DNA of 64,000 nt from Microbacterium hydrocarbonoxydans (GTDB taxonomy: Bacteria > Actinomycetota > Actinomycetes > Actinomycetales > Microbacteriaceae), in contig NZ_JAAKXW010000001.1 of the NCBI RefSeq assembly GCF_011752045.1, positions 1,612,001 to 1,676,000 on the forward strand, written 5' to 3'. Made by a program: the position numbers and the translations under genes. Shown piece by piece: positions 52,833 to 62,106 of the stretch. Position 1 is the stretch's first letter. Every line of letters begins with the position of its first letter. The notes below the pieces were generated by a model, which had not been told where the DNA came from, did no database searches, and saw only the letters and a program-made list of their open reading frames with translations.

Positions 52833-54347
52833 TCACGCCGGCTGCACCGCGCGGCAGGCGAGGTGAAGGGCGAGGCGCGCCTCGGGGTCGGCCATGTCGA
52901 TCCCGAGGAGCTCCTGCACCCGTCGGATCCGGACCATCACCGTGTTGCGATGCAGGCCGAGCGCGGCCGCGGTCGCCGCGATGCCGGACTCGTTGTCGAG
53001 ATACGCCGACAGCGTGACGAGCAGCTCGCCTCCCGCGTCCTGCAGCGGCGCCAGAAGCGACTGCGCGGCGGGGACGAACGTGTCGTTCCCCGTCCAGGCG
53101 AGCAGGAGCTGTTCCAGCCCGAGGCTGTCCACACGGACGAACCAGCCCGTGGCGGACCGCGCGGCGGCGATGCGCGCGGCATCACCCGCCTCGTCGAGCG
53201 TGCGGGCCAGGCCCTCGGAGCCGCTCTGCAGCGATCCCACACCTGTCGCCACGGTGAAATCGCGAAGGGCGCCCAGGTGCAGGTCCCGCAGCGCCGCGAC
53301 CACCCGCTCGACCCGCTCCGGCGAGGGCAGCTCGGGGAAGGTCAGCCAGCCGCTGATCCCGCGCCCGGTCGTCGTCGCGTGCCCCTCCACGTCGATCCCG
53401 TTCAGGCCTGCACTGACGGAGCGCAGCAGCGAGAAGGAGTCGAGTCGCCCTCGCGCCACCATGCGGAACCCGAGGTGGTGGCCCCCGGTCCGCCATCCGC
53501 GCTCGGACATCCGGCGCTCGACCTCCGCATCGGTCACCCCGCCCAGATCGACGAAGTCGCGAAGCAGACCCGACGAGACTGCGACGTCGTTCACGGCGGC
53601 GACCTCGTCGATGAGGATCCGCGCCGCGACCGCCGGCATGGCGATCTCCGCCGCGACGGTCAGCGCCTGCAGCTGCACTTCGCTGACCCCACTCCCGAAG
53701 AGCGCCAGGCGCAGTCCGCTCCGGCCGGGGCTGTCGACGCGCACGGATGCGGCGGCGTCATCGCCCGCTCTGGCCCGGTCGATCCACGAATCGAAGCCGA
53801 TCATCGCGAACAGATGCTCGTCGAGATGGCCGCCCGCTTCGTGGATCACCCCGCCCGCGTCGACGAGGGCGACCCCGACGCCGAGGTTCGCGGCGATGTG
53901 CCGCAGCAGGTCGGCGAGGCCCTCCGCCGAGTACTCGAATGACTGCGCGACCTTCCGGACCAGGTGCAACGTGAGCGCATCGCGCGATTCGATGAGCATC
54001 CAGCAGGCCCTCGCGAGCTGCACAGGGCGCTCGACGTCGATCAGGCAGAGGCCGATCCAATCGGCGAGCCGGAGCGCCCCGGCATCCATCGCGGCCGCCC
54101 CCGGCATGGCCAATCCGGTGAAGCCCCTGTCCCGCACCCGTCTCAGCATCGCGTCCTGCTGCCAGGTCGCTCCCGGCACGCGCGTGGTCAGCACCGCCAA
54201 GGATCCCCTCCCGTCTTCCGGGAGATCGGCTTCCTCCCCTTCGACGGCGACGGCATCCCACGCGGCCGTGTCAGGACCGGCGACCCGGCGCAGCCCGCCG
54301 TTCTCCGTCTGCGCGAGGAGCGCGCCGAGCTGAAGCCTCTCGCTCAT
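52833..54347 (-). CDS. PucR family transcriptional regulator
   Basis: A 504-residue PucR-type activator: N-terminal PucR sensor region (about 1-130, ADLPEDGRGSLAVLTTRVPG), middle GGDEF-related domain, and C-terminal HTH_30 (GIAATAAALGLHRNTVMVRI, about 460-480; LLGIDMADPEARLALHLA). Such proteins control purine, allantoin, hydantoin or amino acid catabolism. It is the last gene of the permease-HyuA-DUF917 operon (ATGA overlap with DUF917-1), so it probably regulates that operon in response to its substrate. Confidence 0.92.
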   Translation of the reverse strand: MSERLQLGALLAQTENGGLRRVAGPDTAAWDAVAVEGEEADLPEDGRGSLAVLTTRVPGATWQQDAMLRRVRDRGFTGLAMPGAAAMDAGALRLADWIGLCLIDVERPVQLARACWMLIESRDALTLHLVRKVAQSFEYSAEGLADLLRHIAANLGVGVALVDAGGVIHEAGGHLDEHLFAMIGFDSWIDRARAGDDAAASVRVDSPGRSGLRLALFGSGVSEVQLQALTVAAEIAMPAVAARILIDEVAAVNDVAVSSGLLRDFVDLGGVTDAEVERRMSERGWRTGGHHLGFRMVARGRLDSFSLLRSVSAGLNGIDVEGHATTTGRGISGWLTFPELPSPERVERVVAALRDLHLGALRDFTVATGVGSLQSGSEGLARTLDEAGDAARIAAARSATGWFVRVDSLGLEQLLLAWTGNDTFVPAAQSLLAPLQDAGGELLVTLSAYLDNESGIAATAAALGLHRNTVMVRIRRVQELLGIDMADPEARLALHLACRAVQPA

Positions 54348-55372
54348 GCGGCATCCAGCCCGGTGAGTCCGTAGGCCGAGGGGACCACCTGTGCGAGGCG
54401 ATCCGGACGCGCGCTCCACCATGCCGGAGCGGGGATGCCGAGGACGAGCACGTTACGGGCGAGCCGGAGGTCAGTGACCTCGAGGATCTCCCGTGACACG
54501 GCGTCGAGGATCACGATCACCGTCGGCGCCGCGGCGACGAGCAGGCCGTCGCTGAGCACCGCCAGCGTCTCCGACCTGGTGACGACCCGGTGGACCACGC
54601 CGCTGAGGCCGGCGATCTCCACGGCGTTCACGTGCGGATCATCGGAGGACGGCGAGGCGGACACGATGCGCCCCTCCGCCAGGACCTCGCCGCCCAGTGC
54701 GGCGGCGAGCACGGGAACGGGGTCGGCGGCGTGCCGGAGGAACGCCTGGCCGAGCTGCAGCGCGTGCGCGAGATGTCCCTCGATCGCGTGCTCCCGGAGG
54801 TCGCCCACGGTGAACCCGCCGAGCACGGCGCATCCGACGCCGCCGGCCTGGATGATCGCGGAGCGGACCACGCGCTCCGCATCGACGGCCCTTGCCGGCT
54901 CCACCATGGCGACGCCTCCGGCGCCCGTGTCGCACGCGAAGACGAGACCGGGCACCCGATCGACGAACAGGGACATCTGATCGAGGCTCGGCACCGCACG
55001 ACCGGAGCAGTCGGCATCGATGACCGTGTGACTGCCGGCGAGCGTGAGCGGAGCGAGACCGTTCATCCCCCCGCCCTCCAGCGAGCAGACGGCCTGCACC
55101 GGGTGCCCGAGCCATCGCTCGATCGCGGCGAGAAGCGGGGAGAACGGATCAGCGCCCGGCATCCGCTCCCTGAGGAGCATCGTCGAGCCGACGAAGGCCG
55201 CGCCGAGGCACGGTGTCGCAGGGTCGAGGGCGGACGCCGTCTCGACGCGCACCGGCCAGACGTCGGCACGAGCGAGTATGAGCTCGAGCATCGTCGTCGC
55301 GCCTCCGCCGCCCGATCCCAGGAGGGCGTATCCGCGGGCGAGCGCCGTCAGGTCCTCGCGCACCAGCTCCAT
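54344..55372 (-). CDS. DUF917 family protein 1 (divergent paralogue)
   Basis: A 342-residue DUF917 (S-methyl-thiohydantoin desulfurase-like) protein, the most diverged of three tandem copies. The N-terminal LGSGGGGATTM replaces LGTGGGGDPYIG of the other two, and DADCSGRAVPSLDQM replaces DADGMGRAFPEL, so active-site function may be lost or altered. It has its own TAGGCT -10 box (55380-55385) seven bases before the ATG, overlapping the stop of DUF917-2. Coupled to pucR by ATGA. Confidence 0.87.
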   Translation of the reverse strand: MELVREDLTALARGYALLGSGGGGATTMLELILARADVWPVRVETASALDPATPCLGAAFVGSTMLLRERMPGADPFSPLLAAIERWLGHPVQAVCSLEGGGMNGLAPLTLAGSHTVIDADCSGRAVPSLDQMSLFVDRVPGLVFACDTGAGGVAMVEPARAVDAERVVRSAIIQAGGVGCAVLGGFTVGDLREHAIEGHLAHALQLGQAFLRHAADPVPVLAAALGGEVLAEGRIVSASPSSDDPHVNAVEIAGLSGVVHRVVTRSETLAVLSDGLLVAAAPTVIVILDAVSREILEVTDLRLARNVLVLGIPAPAWWSARPDRLAQVVPSAYGLTGLDAA

Positions 55373-55382
55373 GCGCTCCAGC

Positions 55383-56492
55383 CTAGGACCGGAAGAGCGT
55401 CTCCACCGGGCGGAAGTCCGCGTCGATCCCGAACGCGGACGGGCCGAAGGCGGCGAGCGCCGCGGTCGTGCGCATCATGTCGGGCGTCGAGATGCCGAGC
55501 ACCCGGACGCGCTGTCCGTAGCGGAGGCCCTCCGTGGTGATCGGCTCGGCCGTCTCATGATCGACGACGCAGATGAGATCGGGCACGATCGCCACCAGCC
55601 GTCCGTCCCGGTGTGCCGTGAGGTTCTCGTTCTGGAAGACGATCTCGAACGACTCGTCCGCGTCCGCGTCTGCGTCCAGCGGAGCGATCACGGCCCGGCC
55701 CTTCGCGAAGCCGTCTGTGGTGCGGCGCTCGACGTCGACGACCTTGCCGACGCACAGCTCGCGCATGTGCGGGTACAGCGTGGTCGCGAGCGTGGCCGCG
55801 ATCGCGTCGAACGGCGACCGTTTCTCCTCGCGTGCGATGCGGATGGCGCGTCCGAGGGCGAGCGCCATCGAGAGGGTGCGCGGCACCGCCGTGCGGCGCA
55901 CGTCGGCTCCCGTCATCGCGTACTCGGCGATGTGCCCCACGCCGCCCAGGCGGATCGTGATGCCGCGCGCGAGCCACTCCATCTGGCGGTCGTCGTCGCC
56001 GGTGTCGATGATCACCTTCTCGCCGCGCTCTCCCGCGAGCGCCAGCGGCGAGCCGTGCACGCCGTACACCGCGAAGGTCTCCATGGAGAGCTCGGGGAAT
56101 GCCCGCCCCATCCCGTCGGCGTCCACCACCGGAAGCCCGGTCTCTGCCGCGACCACGAGCGGGATCATCGAGTTGATCCCGCCGCATTCGATCGGCATGG
56201 TCGCACCGGCCGTGCGCCCCAGGTGCTCCTCCAGGGTGCGCAGCGCGAGGGTGGGCTCGGTGCCGGCGGGGATCTTCTCGACCATCACCGTCGGGGCGCC
56301 CATCTGCGCGGTCGGGATGACGAAGAGGTCGTCGGCGATCTCGTCGGGGTCGAGGATCGTGATCGAGCGATCGCCGAGCACGCGCTCGACGAGCATCTTG
56401 CCGATGTACGGATCGCCTCCTCCTCCCGTGCCGAGCAGGGTCGCCCCGCGGGCGAGGTCGGGGAGGTCGGCGGCGGTGAGCTGCCAGCTCAT
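55383..56492 (-). CDS. DUF917 family protein 2 (S-methyl-thiohydantoin desulfurase-like)
   Basis: A 369-residue DUF917 protein with the conserved LLGTGGGGDPYIG (about 17-29), MGAPTVMVEKIP (about 69-80), ECGGINSMIPL (about 103-113) and DADGMGRAFPEL (about 124-135). The C-terminal domain ends EPITTEGLRYGQRVRVLGI. Pfam now links this family to thiohydantoin desulfuration. Starts by ATGA overlap with DUF917-3; probably forms a complex with it and HyuA. Confidence 0.92.
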   Translation of the reverse strand: MSWQLTAADLPDLARGATLLGTGGGGDPYIGKMLVERVLGDRSITILDPDEIADDLFVIPTAQMGAPTVMVEKIPAGTEPTLALRTLEEHLGRTAGATMPIECGGINSMIPLVVAAETGLPVVDADGMGRAFPELSMETFAVYGVHGSPLALAGERGEKVIIDTGDDDRQMEWLARGITIRLGGVGHIAEYAMTGADVRRTAVPRTLSMALALGRAIRIAREEKRSPFDAIAATLATTLYPHMRELCVGKVVDVERRTTDGFAKGRAVIAPLDADADADESFEIVFQNENLTAHRDGRLVAIVPDLICVVDHETAEPITTEGLRYGQRVRVLGISTPDMMRTTAALAAFGPSAFGIDADFRPVETLFRS

Positions 56493-57574
56493 GCCGCTGC
56501 GCCCGTCGAGACCGTGCCGTCGAAGCGATGCGCGGGCATGTCGTAGCCGAAGTACCCCGGGCCCACCATGGCGAGCGCCGCGGACGAGTGCCAGCGCTCG
56601 TCGGCGGGGGCAGCGATCACGCGCACACGCTGACCGTAGCGGAGGCCCTCGGTCGTGATCGGCTCGCCCGACTCGCCCTCGAGCACCATGATCAGGTCGG
56701 GGGTGGTCGCGAGGATCCGCCCCTCCGACTCGGCGACCAGATGCTCGTTCTGGAACTGCAGCGTCAGGGAGACGCCGTCGTCACCGTCGATCCGCGCGCG
56801 TCCCCGGGCGAACCCGGTCGTGGTGGCCCGCTGCACGTCGACGACCTTGCCGTCGAACAGCTCACGGCCCCCGAGGAGCTCGACCGCCGCCGCAACCGGA
56901 TCGGTCTTCTCCTCGCGCGCCGCCTCGATGCGCTCGCCGATGGCGATGCAGCGCGACAGCGAGCCGCTGACCAGCGATTCGCGGGCGGCGGCGCCGGACA
57001 TGGAGAAGCCGGCGATCATCACCGAGCACCCCATCTCGACGCAGGCGACGCGCGCGATGCGCTCGGTCCAGGAGTTGTCGGCGGTCTGCAGCACCCCGAT
57101 GTTCCCCTTCTCGTCGCCGAAGGCGAAGGGAGAAGCCGTGATGCCGTAGAGCGTGGGCAGCACCATCTGGAGTTCGGGGAACGCCCGGCCCATCCCGTCG
57201 GCATCCAGCAGCGGGAGTCCGAGCGCGGCCGCGGCGGCGATCGGGATCGTGGAGTTCACGCCGCCGACCTCGGCGCACGCGATGTGGGTCACCGGGCGGC
57301 CCAGCTGGGCGCCGAGCGCCTGCACGGGCTTGATGACCTCGTCGAGGCTGGGGAGCTTCTCGACCATCACGGTCGGCGCCCCCATCATCGCCACGAACAG
57401 CACGTGCGCGTCGTCGGGCACCTCGTCGAGATCGAGCACGGTGACGGCGCCCGCGGCGAGCGCCTGGCGTGCGAGCAGCGCCCCGATGTACGGGTCCCCG
57501 CCGCCGCCCGTGCCGAGCACGGCCGCGCCGCGGGCCAGGGGCTCGATGTGCGAGGAGTCGATCGTCCAGCCCAT
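56489..57574 (-). CDS. DUF917 family protein 3 (S-methyl-thiohydantoin desulfurase-like)
   Basis: A 361-residue DUF917 protein retaining VLGTGGGGDPYIG (about 19-31), MGAPTVMVEKLP (about 69-80), EVGGVNSTIPIA and DADGMGRAFPEL, plus EPITTEGLRYGQRVRV near the end. The ATG at 57574 is one base after the hydantoinase stop and has a GGGGGTG site. Sister of DUF917-2; together they look like the catalytic pair. Confidence 0.92.
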   Translation of the reverse strand: MGWTIDSSHIEPLARGAAVLGTGGGGDPYIGALLARQALAAGAVTVLDLDEVPDDAHVLFVAMMGAPTVMVEKLPSLDEVIKPVQALGAQLGRPVTHIACAEVGGVNSTIPIAAAAALGLPLLDADGMGRAFPELQMVLPTLYGITASPFAFGDEKGNIGVLQTADNSWTERIARVACVEMGCSVMIAGFSMSGAAARESLVSGSLSRCIAIGERIEAAREEKTDPVAAAVELLGGRELFDGKVVDVQRATTTGFARGRARIDGDDGVSLTLQFQNEHLVAESEGRILATTPDLIMVLEGESGEPITTEGLRYGQRVRVIAAPADERWHSSAALAMVGPGYFGYDMPAHRFDGTVSTGAAA

Positions 57575-57575
57575 G

Positions 57576-59123
57576 TCACACCCCCATGTGCAGGTCGCCG
57601 ACCGCCTTGACGCGGATGCGCGTGGCGTTGCCCGGCAGGTACGGGATCGGGACCTCATCGAAGTCGATGATCGCCACGGTCGAGGGCTTGGCTCCCGCCG
57701 CGACGGCCTTGTCGATCGCCTCTGCGCGCACCTCGGCGATGGTCTCGTCGCGGCGCCCCGGCGCGATCGCGTACACCTTGTCGATCTCGCCGCCGACCTG
57801 GGCGATCGAGGCTCCGATCGCGTTCGCGACGGCGTAGTTCTCCGGGCGATGCACGGTGCCGAACATCGGGAGTTCGTCGGGCAGCAGGATCGACCCGCCG
57901 CCGACGGCCACGACGGCGATCGGCTCCGGCGACGTGCGCATCCGGTCGACGGCCTCCGAGACGCGCTCCGCGATGCGGTCCAGCACCCGGGCGACGAAGG
58001 CAGGGTCCAGGTGCGCGACCTTCGAGGGGTCGCCGACCTGCGCGCGCCCTGCGGCGACCGCGATGTCGGTGGCGGTCAGCGTCGACCCGCCGAAGACGAG
58101 CGCTTCCGTGGTGAGTCGGTAGCCGACCGATGCGGGACCGACCTCCGCGGTCTCCTCGTCGACGATGCTGCCGCCGCCGATGCCGAGCGACAGCACGTCC
58201 GGCATCCGGAAGTTGGTGCGGATGCCGGCCACCTTCACCTCGTTCGCGGTCTCCCGCGGGAATCCGTTGATGAGCAGGCCGATGTCCGCCGTGGTGCCGC
58301 CCACGTCGATCACGGCGCAGTCGCTCAGACCGCTGGTGGCGGCCGCCCCGCGCATCGAGTTGGTGGGGCCGGACGCGAAGGTCGCCACCGGGTAGCGGCG
58401 CACGTACTCCTCATCCATGAGAGTGCCGTCGTTCTGGCTGAGGAAGATCGGCGCCTCGATGCCCTGCGCGCGCACGGCGGAGGTCAGGCCGTCGACGATC
58501 TCGGCGGCGAGCTCGCGCAGCGCGGCGTTGATGATGGTCGCGTTCTCGCGCTCGAGCAGGCCGATCCGGCCGATCTCGTGCGACAGCGAGATCGCGACGT
58601 CGGGACCGAGCACGTCGCCGACGATCTCGGCGGCCTGGACCTCCAGGTCGTGGTTGACCGGGCTGAAGACCGAGGAGATCGCGACGGAGCGGATGCCGTT
58701 CGCCTTCATGTCCTCGGCGTGCGCGCGCAGCTCGTCGGGATCGAGCGGGGAGATCGGACGGCCGTCGAACTCGTAGCCGCCGTGGGCGAGATAACTGCGC
58801 GCCTTCGTCGCCTCGAGGAGCACCTCGGGCCAGTCGACGAGGGGCGGGAGCGCGCGGGTCGCCGGCAGACCGAGCCGGAGCGCGGCGGTCGGAGCCAGCC
58901 GGCTCGCCTGCACGAGCGCGTTGATGAAGTGCGTGGTGCCGATCATCACCGCGTCCACGTCCGTCCCCTCGAACGGATGCCGCGCCCGCAGGTCCTCGAT
59001 CGCGTGCACGATGCCGCTCGTGACATCCGGGGTCGTGGAGTGCTTCACGCCCGCGAGGGTGCGCGTGCCGTCCATCAGGACGGCGTCGGTGTTCGTCCCG
59101 CCGACGTCGATGCCGATGTGCAT
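57576..59123 (-). CDS. Hydantoinase/oxoprolinase family protein (HyuA-like)
   Basis: A 515-residue ASKHA-fold protein of the hydantoinase A/oxoprolinase family: phosphate-1 loop GIDVGGTNTDAVLMDG (residues 4-19), GTTHFINALVQ (about 68-78), and DVGGTTADIGLLINGFP (about 266-282). Members open hydantoin or 5-oxoproline rings with ATP. No HyuB gene is present; DUF917 proteins take its place. AGGAAG ribosome site before the ATG. Confidence 0.92.
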   Translation of the reverse strand: MHIGIDVGGTNTDAVLMDGTRTLAGVKHSTTPDVTSGIVHAIEDLRARHPFEGTDVDAVMIGTTHFINALVQASRLAPTAALRLGLPATRALPPLVDWPEVLLEATKARSYLAHGGYEFDGRPISPLDPDELRAHAEDMKANGIRSVAISSVFSPVNHDLEVQAAEIVGDVLGPDVAISLSHEIGRIGLLERENATIINAALRELAAEIVDGLTSAVRAQGIEAPIFLSQNDGTLMDEEYVRRYPVATFASGPTNSMRGAAATSGLSDCAVIDVGGTTADIGLLINGFPRETANEVKVAGIRTNFRMPDVLSLGIGGGSIVDEETAEVGPASVGYRLTTEALVFGGSTLTATDIAVAAGRAQVGDPSKVAHLDPAFVARVLDRIAERVSEAVDRMRTSPEPIAVVAVGGGSILLPDELPMFGTVHRPENYAVANAIGASIAQVGGEIDKVYAIAPGRRDETIAEVRAEAIDKAVAAGAKPSTVAIIDFDEVPIPYLPGNATRIRVKAVGDLHMGV

Positions 59124-59148
59124 GATTCTCGCTTCCTGTGTGGGAGGG

Positions 59149-60489
59149 TCAGGCGCCGACGGGCGCGGAGTCGGACGCAGGGGCCTGCCGGGTGGTGGCG
59201 ACGCCGACGCCGCGGACGAGGCCGAGCTTGCCGGCGATCACGTAGAGCGCCATCGAGAGGAACAGGCTCAGCAGGGACGGGATCCCCCAGGTGACGAAGT
59301 AGCCGACCAGGGAGGAGACCAGCCAGACGACGATCGTCGCGGGAACGATGCGCGGAGCGGTCGCGGGGAGCGTCCCGGCCGGACGGGTCGCGTCGAGCTC
59401 GGGACGCCACCGGCGCACGATGTAGTACTCGGCGACCATGATGCCGGCGATGGGCGGGAAGGCGACGCTGAGGATGATCAGGAACGACGTGAACTGCCCC
59501 AGGATGCCGACGGCGGCCAGCACCGAGCCGACGACGCCCAGCACGATGGTGGTGCTGACCCGGTGGAGGTTCTTCCCGAACGCCGTGGAGATGAAGTTCA
59601 CCAGTCCCAGCGAGGACGAGTAGAGGTTCCAGTCGTTGATCTTCAGCGTGCCGGTGAGCACGATGAACAGGCCGATGAAGCCGACCGACGAGGTGACGAT
59701 CGCGACGATGTCGCCGGTGCCGGCTGCGTGGGCGAGGAGCACGCCGGCGAGGCCGATCACGAACTCACCGAGCGAGACTCCCACCACGGTCTGCTTGACG
59801 ACGTCGGCGCGCGAGCGGTTGTAGCGGGTCATGTCGCCGGTGATGATCGCGCCGACGATGAGTCCGCCGGCGACGATGCCGGTGCCGGCCCAGACGCTCA
59901 TCGCCGGACCGGGCGCGGGACCGGTGAGCAGCTCGCCGAGGTCGTGGCGGCTGAGTTCGGTGATCACCGACCAGCCGACGAGGATGAGGAACAGGGGGAC
60001 GGTGACGTTCGCCAGCCACTGCATCCCGACGAAGCCGAATGCCACGATGGCGGTCACGGCGAGTCCGAAGATCAGGCTCCATGCCCAGACCGGGAGGGCA
60101 CCGGGCATGAGGGCGTCGAGGGACTGTGCGGAGATGGCGGACTGGATGCCGAACCAGCCGATGAGGCTGATGCCGATGGCGAGGCCCACGAGGGAGGCGC
60201 CGATCTCGCCGAAGCCGGTCCAGCGCGCGAGCAGCGCGGTGTTGAGGCCCTCGCGCTGGCCGATGAAGCCGACCACGCACATGATCACCTCGAGGATGAT
60301 CGAGCCGAAGAGGAAGGCGAGGACGGCCTCGCCGAAGGTCATGCTGTAGCCGAGAGTGGCTCCGAGGAGGAACTGCGAGAGCGCCGAGACCTGACCGAAT
60401 CGCTGCACTGCGATTCCGAACCAGGGCTTGCGTGCCTCGGGCGTCACTCGGGAGAGCGCGAAATCGTCGGTGTGCGCCATGCGTGCCAT
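59149..60489 (-). CDS. NCS1-type nucleobase/hydantoin permease (cytosine permease family)
   Basis: A 446-residue membrane protein with about 12 helices. The NCS1/CodB features are present: PWFGIAVQRFGQVSALSQFL near residue 23, GATLGYSMTFGEA, and LVGLAIGISLIGWFGIQSA. It is the first gene of the operon, so the operon substrate is imported, most likely a hydantoin- or nucleobase-like ring (inference). The ATG at 60489 has AAGGA upstream; 60480 is an alternative. Confidence 0.92.
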   Translation of the reverse strand: MARMAHTDDFALSRVTPEARKPWFGIAVQRFGQVSALSQFLLGATLGYSMTFGEAVLAFLFGSIILEVIMCVVGFIGQREGLNTALLARWTGFGEIGASLVGLAIGISLIGWFGIQSAISAQSLDALMPGALPVWAWSLIFGLAVTAIVAFGFVGMQWLANVTVPLFLILVGWSVITELSRHDLGELLTGPAPGPAMSVWAGTGIVAGGLIVGAIITGDMTRYNRSRADVVKQTVVGVSLGEFVIGLAGVLLAHAAGTGDIVAIVTSSVGFIGLFIVLTGTLKINDWNLYSSSLGLVNFISTAFGKNLHRVSTTIVLGVVGSVLAAVGILGQFTSFLIILSVAFPPIAGIMVAEYYIVRRWRPELDATRPAGTLPATAPRIVPATIVVWLVSSLVGYFVTWGIPSLLSLFLSMALYVIAGKLGLVRGVGVATTRQAPASDSAPVGA

Positions 60490-60518
60490 GAGGGATCCTT
60501 CGAGAGGAGGGAACGGGT

Positions 60519-60603
60519 TGTGGCCACAGTAGCCACGGCAGATTCCCGCCGACATGTGCATTTCGCACGAATGTCAGCTCCGAATGCGCACATTGCACAT
60601 TCG
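60519..60603 (-). promoter_or_regulatory. Operator-like palindromes upstream of the DUF917/NCS1 operon
   Basis: Three inverted repeats lie in the 128-bp gap: TGTGGCCACA (60519-60528), ACAT-TGC...GCA-AATGT (60552-60574) and CGAATG...CATTCG around TGCGCACATTGCA (60581-60603). Repeated TGCACATTCGCAC-like words suggest PucR binding sites. No clear -35/-10 pair is obvious. Confidence 0.5.
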
Positions 60604-60617
60604 CACAGCGCTCGACG

Positions 60618-62021
60618 TCAGTGCAGCGCGTGCGTCTCGATGAACGCGCGGAGAGCCGCCGCGTCGTCCGCCATCTCGGTGACGTGCTGCGGCGCATCGA
60701 GCATCGCTCGCAGCTCGGCCGAGTACTCGAGCTCGACGTCGATCGCCTCGCGGATCGTCTCGGCGAACTTCTGCGGCTTCGCGGTCTCGAGCACCAGCAT
60801 GGGGACGCCGGACTCGACGTACTCGCGCGCGACCTTCACGCCGTCGGCGGTGTGCGGGTCGATGATCTCGCCCGACGCCTCGTGCACAGCACGGATCGTC
60901 TCGAGCCGGTCGGCGTGCGTGGACGTGCCGCTGACGATGCCGAACTCGTCCTCGAAGCGCGCGAGGTCGGCGGTGAAGTCGAAGAAGCCCTGCTCGTCGA
61001 GCTCGCGCCAGGCGGCCGTGACCCGGGCGGGGTCGCGGTCGACGAGCTCGAAGATGAAGCGCTCGAGGTTCGACGCCTTGGAGATGTCCATCGACGGGCT
61101 GGAGGTCGCGAGCGTCTGCTCCGCACTGCGCGGGCGGTACACGCCGGTGCGGAAGAACTCGTCGAGGACGTTGTTCTCGTTCGCGGCGAGGACGAGGCGG
61201 CGGATCGGCAGCCCCATCTCCTTGGCGTAGAAGCCGGAGAGGATGTTGCCGAAGTTGCCGGACGGCACGGTGAACGAGAGCTCGGTCCAGCCGCCGGCAT
61301 CCGTCGCCCGCAGCCACGCCCAGAAGTAGTAGACGACCTGGGCGGTGATGCGCGCGAGGTTGATCGAGTTCACCGCGCCGAGGTGCTGGGTGCGCTTGAA
61401 GTCGAGGTCGCCGGCGAGCTCCTTGACCAGGTTCTGGCAGTCGTCGAAGACGCCGTCGACGGCGATGTTGTGGATGTTCTCGTCGTCGAGGGAGAACATC
61501 TGCGCCCGCTGGAAGGCGCTCATGCGCCCCTGCGGCGACAGCATGAAGACCGAGATGCGCTCCTTGCCGCGAAGCGCATGCTCAGCGGCGGAACCGGTGT
61601 CTCCGGAGGTCGCGCCCAGGATGTTCAGCGTCGAGCCCTTGCGCTCCAGGGCGTACTCGACGACCTGACCGAGGAACTGCATCGCCATGTCCTTGAACGC
61701 CAGCGTCGGCCCTTCGGACAGGCCGACGAGCGTGATGCCGCCGTCGATCTCGCGCAGCGGAACGACCTCCTCGGGGAAGTCCGTGTAGGCCGCCGCCGTC
61801 ATCCGGGCGAGATCCGCCCGCGGGATGTCGGTGGCGAACAGCCCCAGCACCTCGGCCGCGAGCTGCGGATAGGTGAGGGCGCGCCAGCGCTCCAGCGTCT
61901 CGCCGTCGACCGTCGGCATCACCTCGGGGACGGCCAGGCCTCCGTCTGGTGCCAGCCCTTCGAGCAGCGTCTCGCAGTACGGCAGCGGCTGCATGCCGCC
62001 TCGGGTGGAGATGTACTGCAC
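60618..62021 (-). CDS. thrC: Threonine synthase
   Basis: A 467-residue PLP enzyme of the longer (fungal/enterobacterial-like) threonine synthase class: N-terminal STRGGMQPLPYCETLLEGLA, PLP lysine in GPTLAFKDMAMQFLG (about 105-119), GATSGDTGSAAEHA (about 136-149) and VPSGNFGNILSGFYAKEMG. It converts O-phosphohomoserine to threonine. The GTG at 62021 with AAGGAG is chosen over an ATG 13 codons upstream. Confidence 0.95.
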   Translation of the reverse strand: MQYISTRGGMQPLPYCETLLEGLAPDGGLAVPEVMPTVDGETLERWRALTYPQLAAEVLGLFATDIPRADLARMTAAAYTDFPEEVVPLREIDGGITLVGLSEGPTLAFKDMAMQFLGQVVEYALERKGSTLNILGATSGDTGSAAEHALRGKERISVFMLSPQGRMSAFQRAQMFSLDDENIHNIAVDGVFDDCQNLVKELAGDLDFKRTQHLGAVNSINLARITAQVVYYFWAWLRATDAGGWTELSFTVPSGNFGNILSGFYAKEMGLPIRRLVLAANENNVLDEFFRTGVYRPRSAEQTLATSSPSMDISKASNLERFIFELVDRDPARVTAAWRELDEQGFFDFTADLARFEDEFGIVSGTSTHADRLETIRAVHEASGEIIDPHTADGVKVAREYVESGVPMLVLETAKPQKFAETIREAIDVELEYSAELRAMLDAPQHVTEMADDAAALRAFIETHALH

Positions 62022-62106
62022 AGGGGGGCTCCTTGCTTCGGACTCGGCGCGGGATTCCATTCTCTCAGTTGCCGGGTGCCGGATGACGCGAAGCGGTGCT
62101 CGGCCC

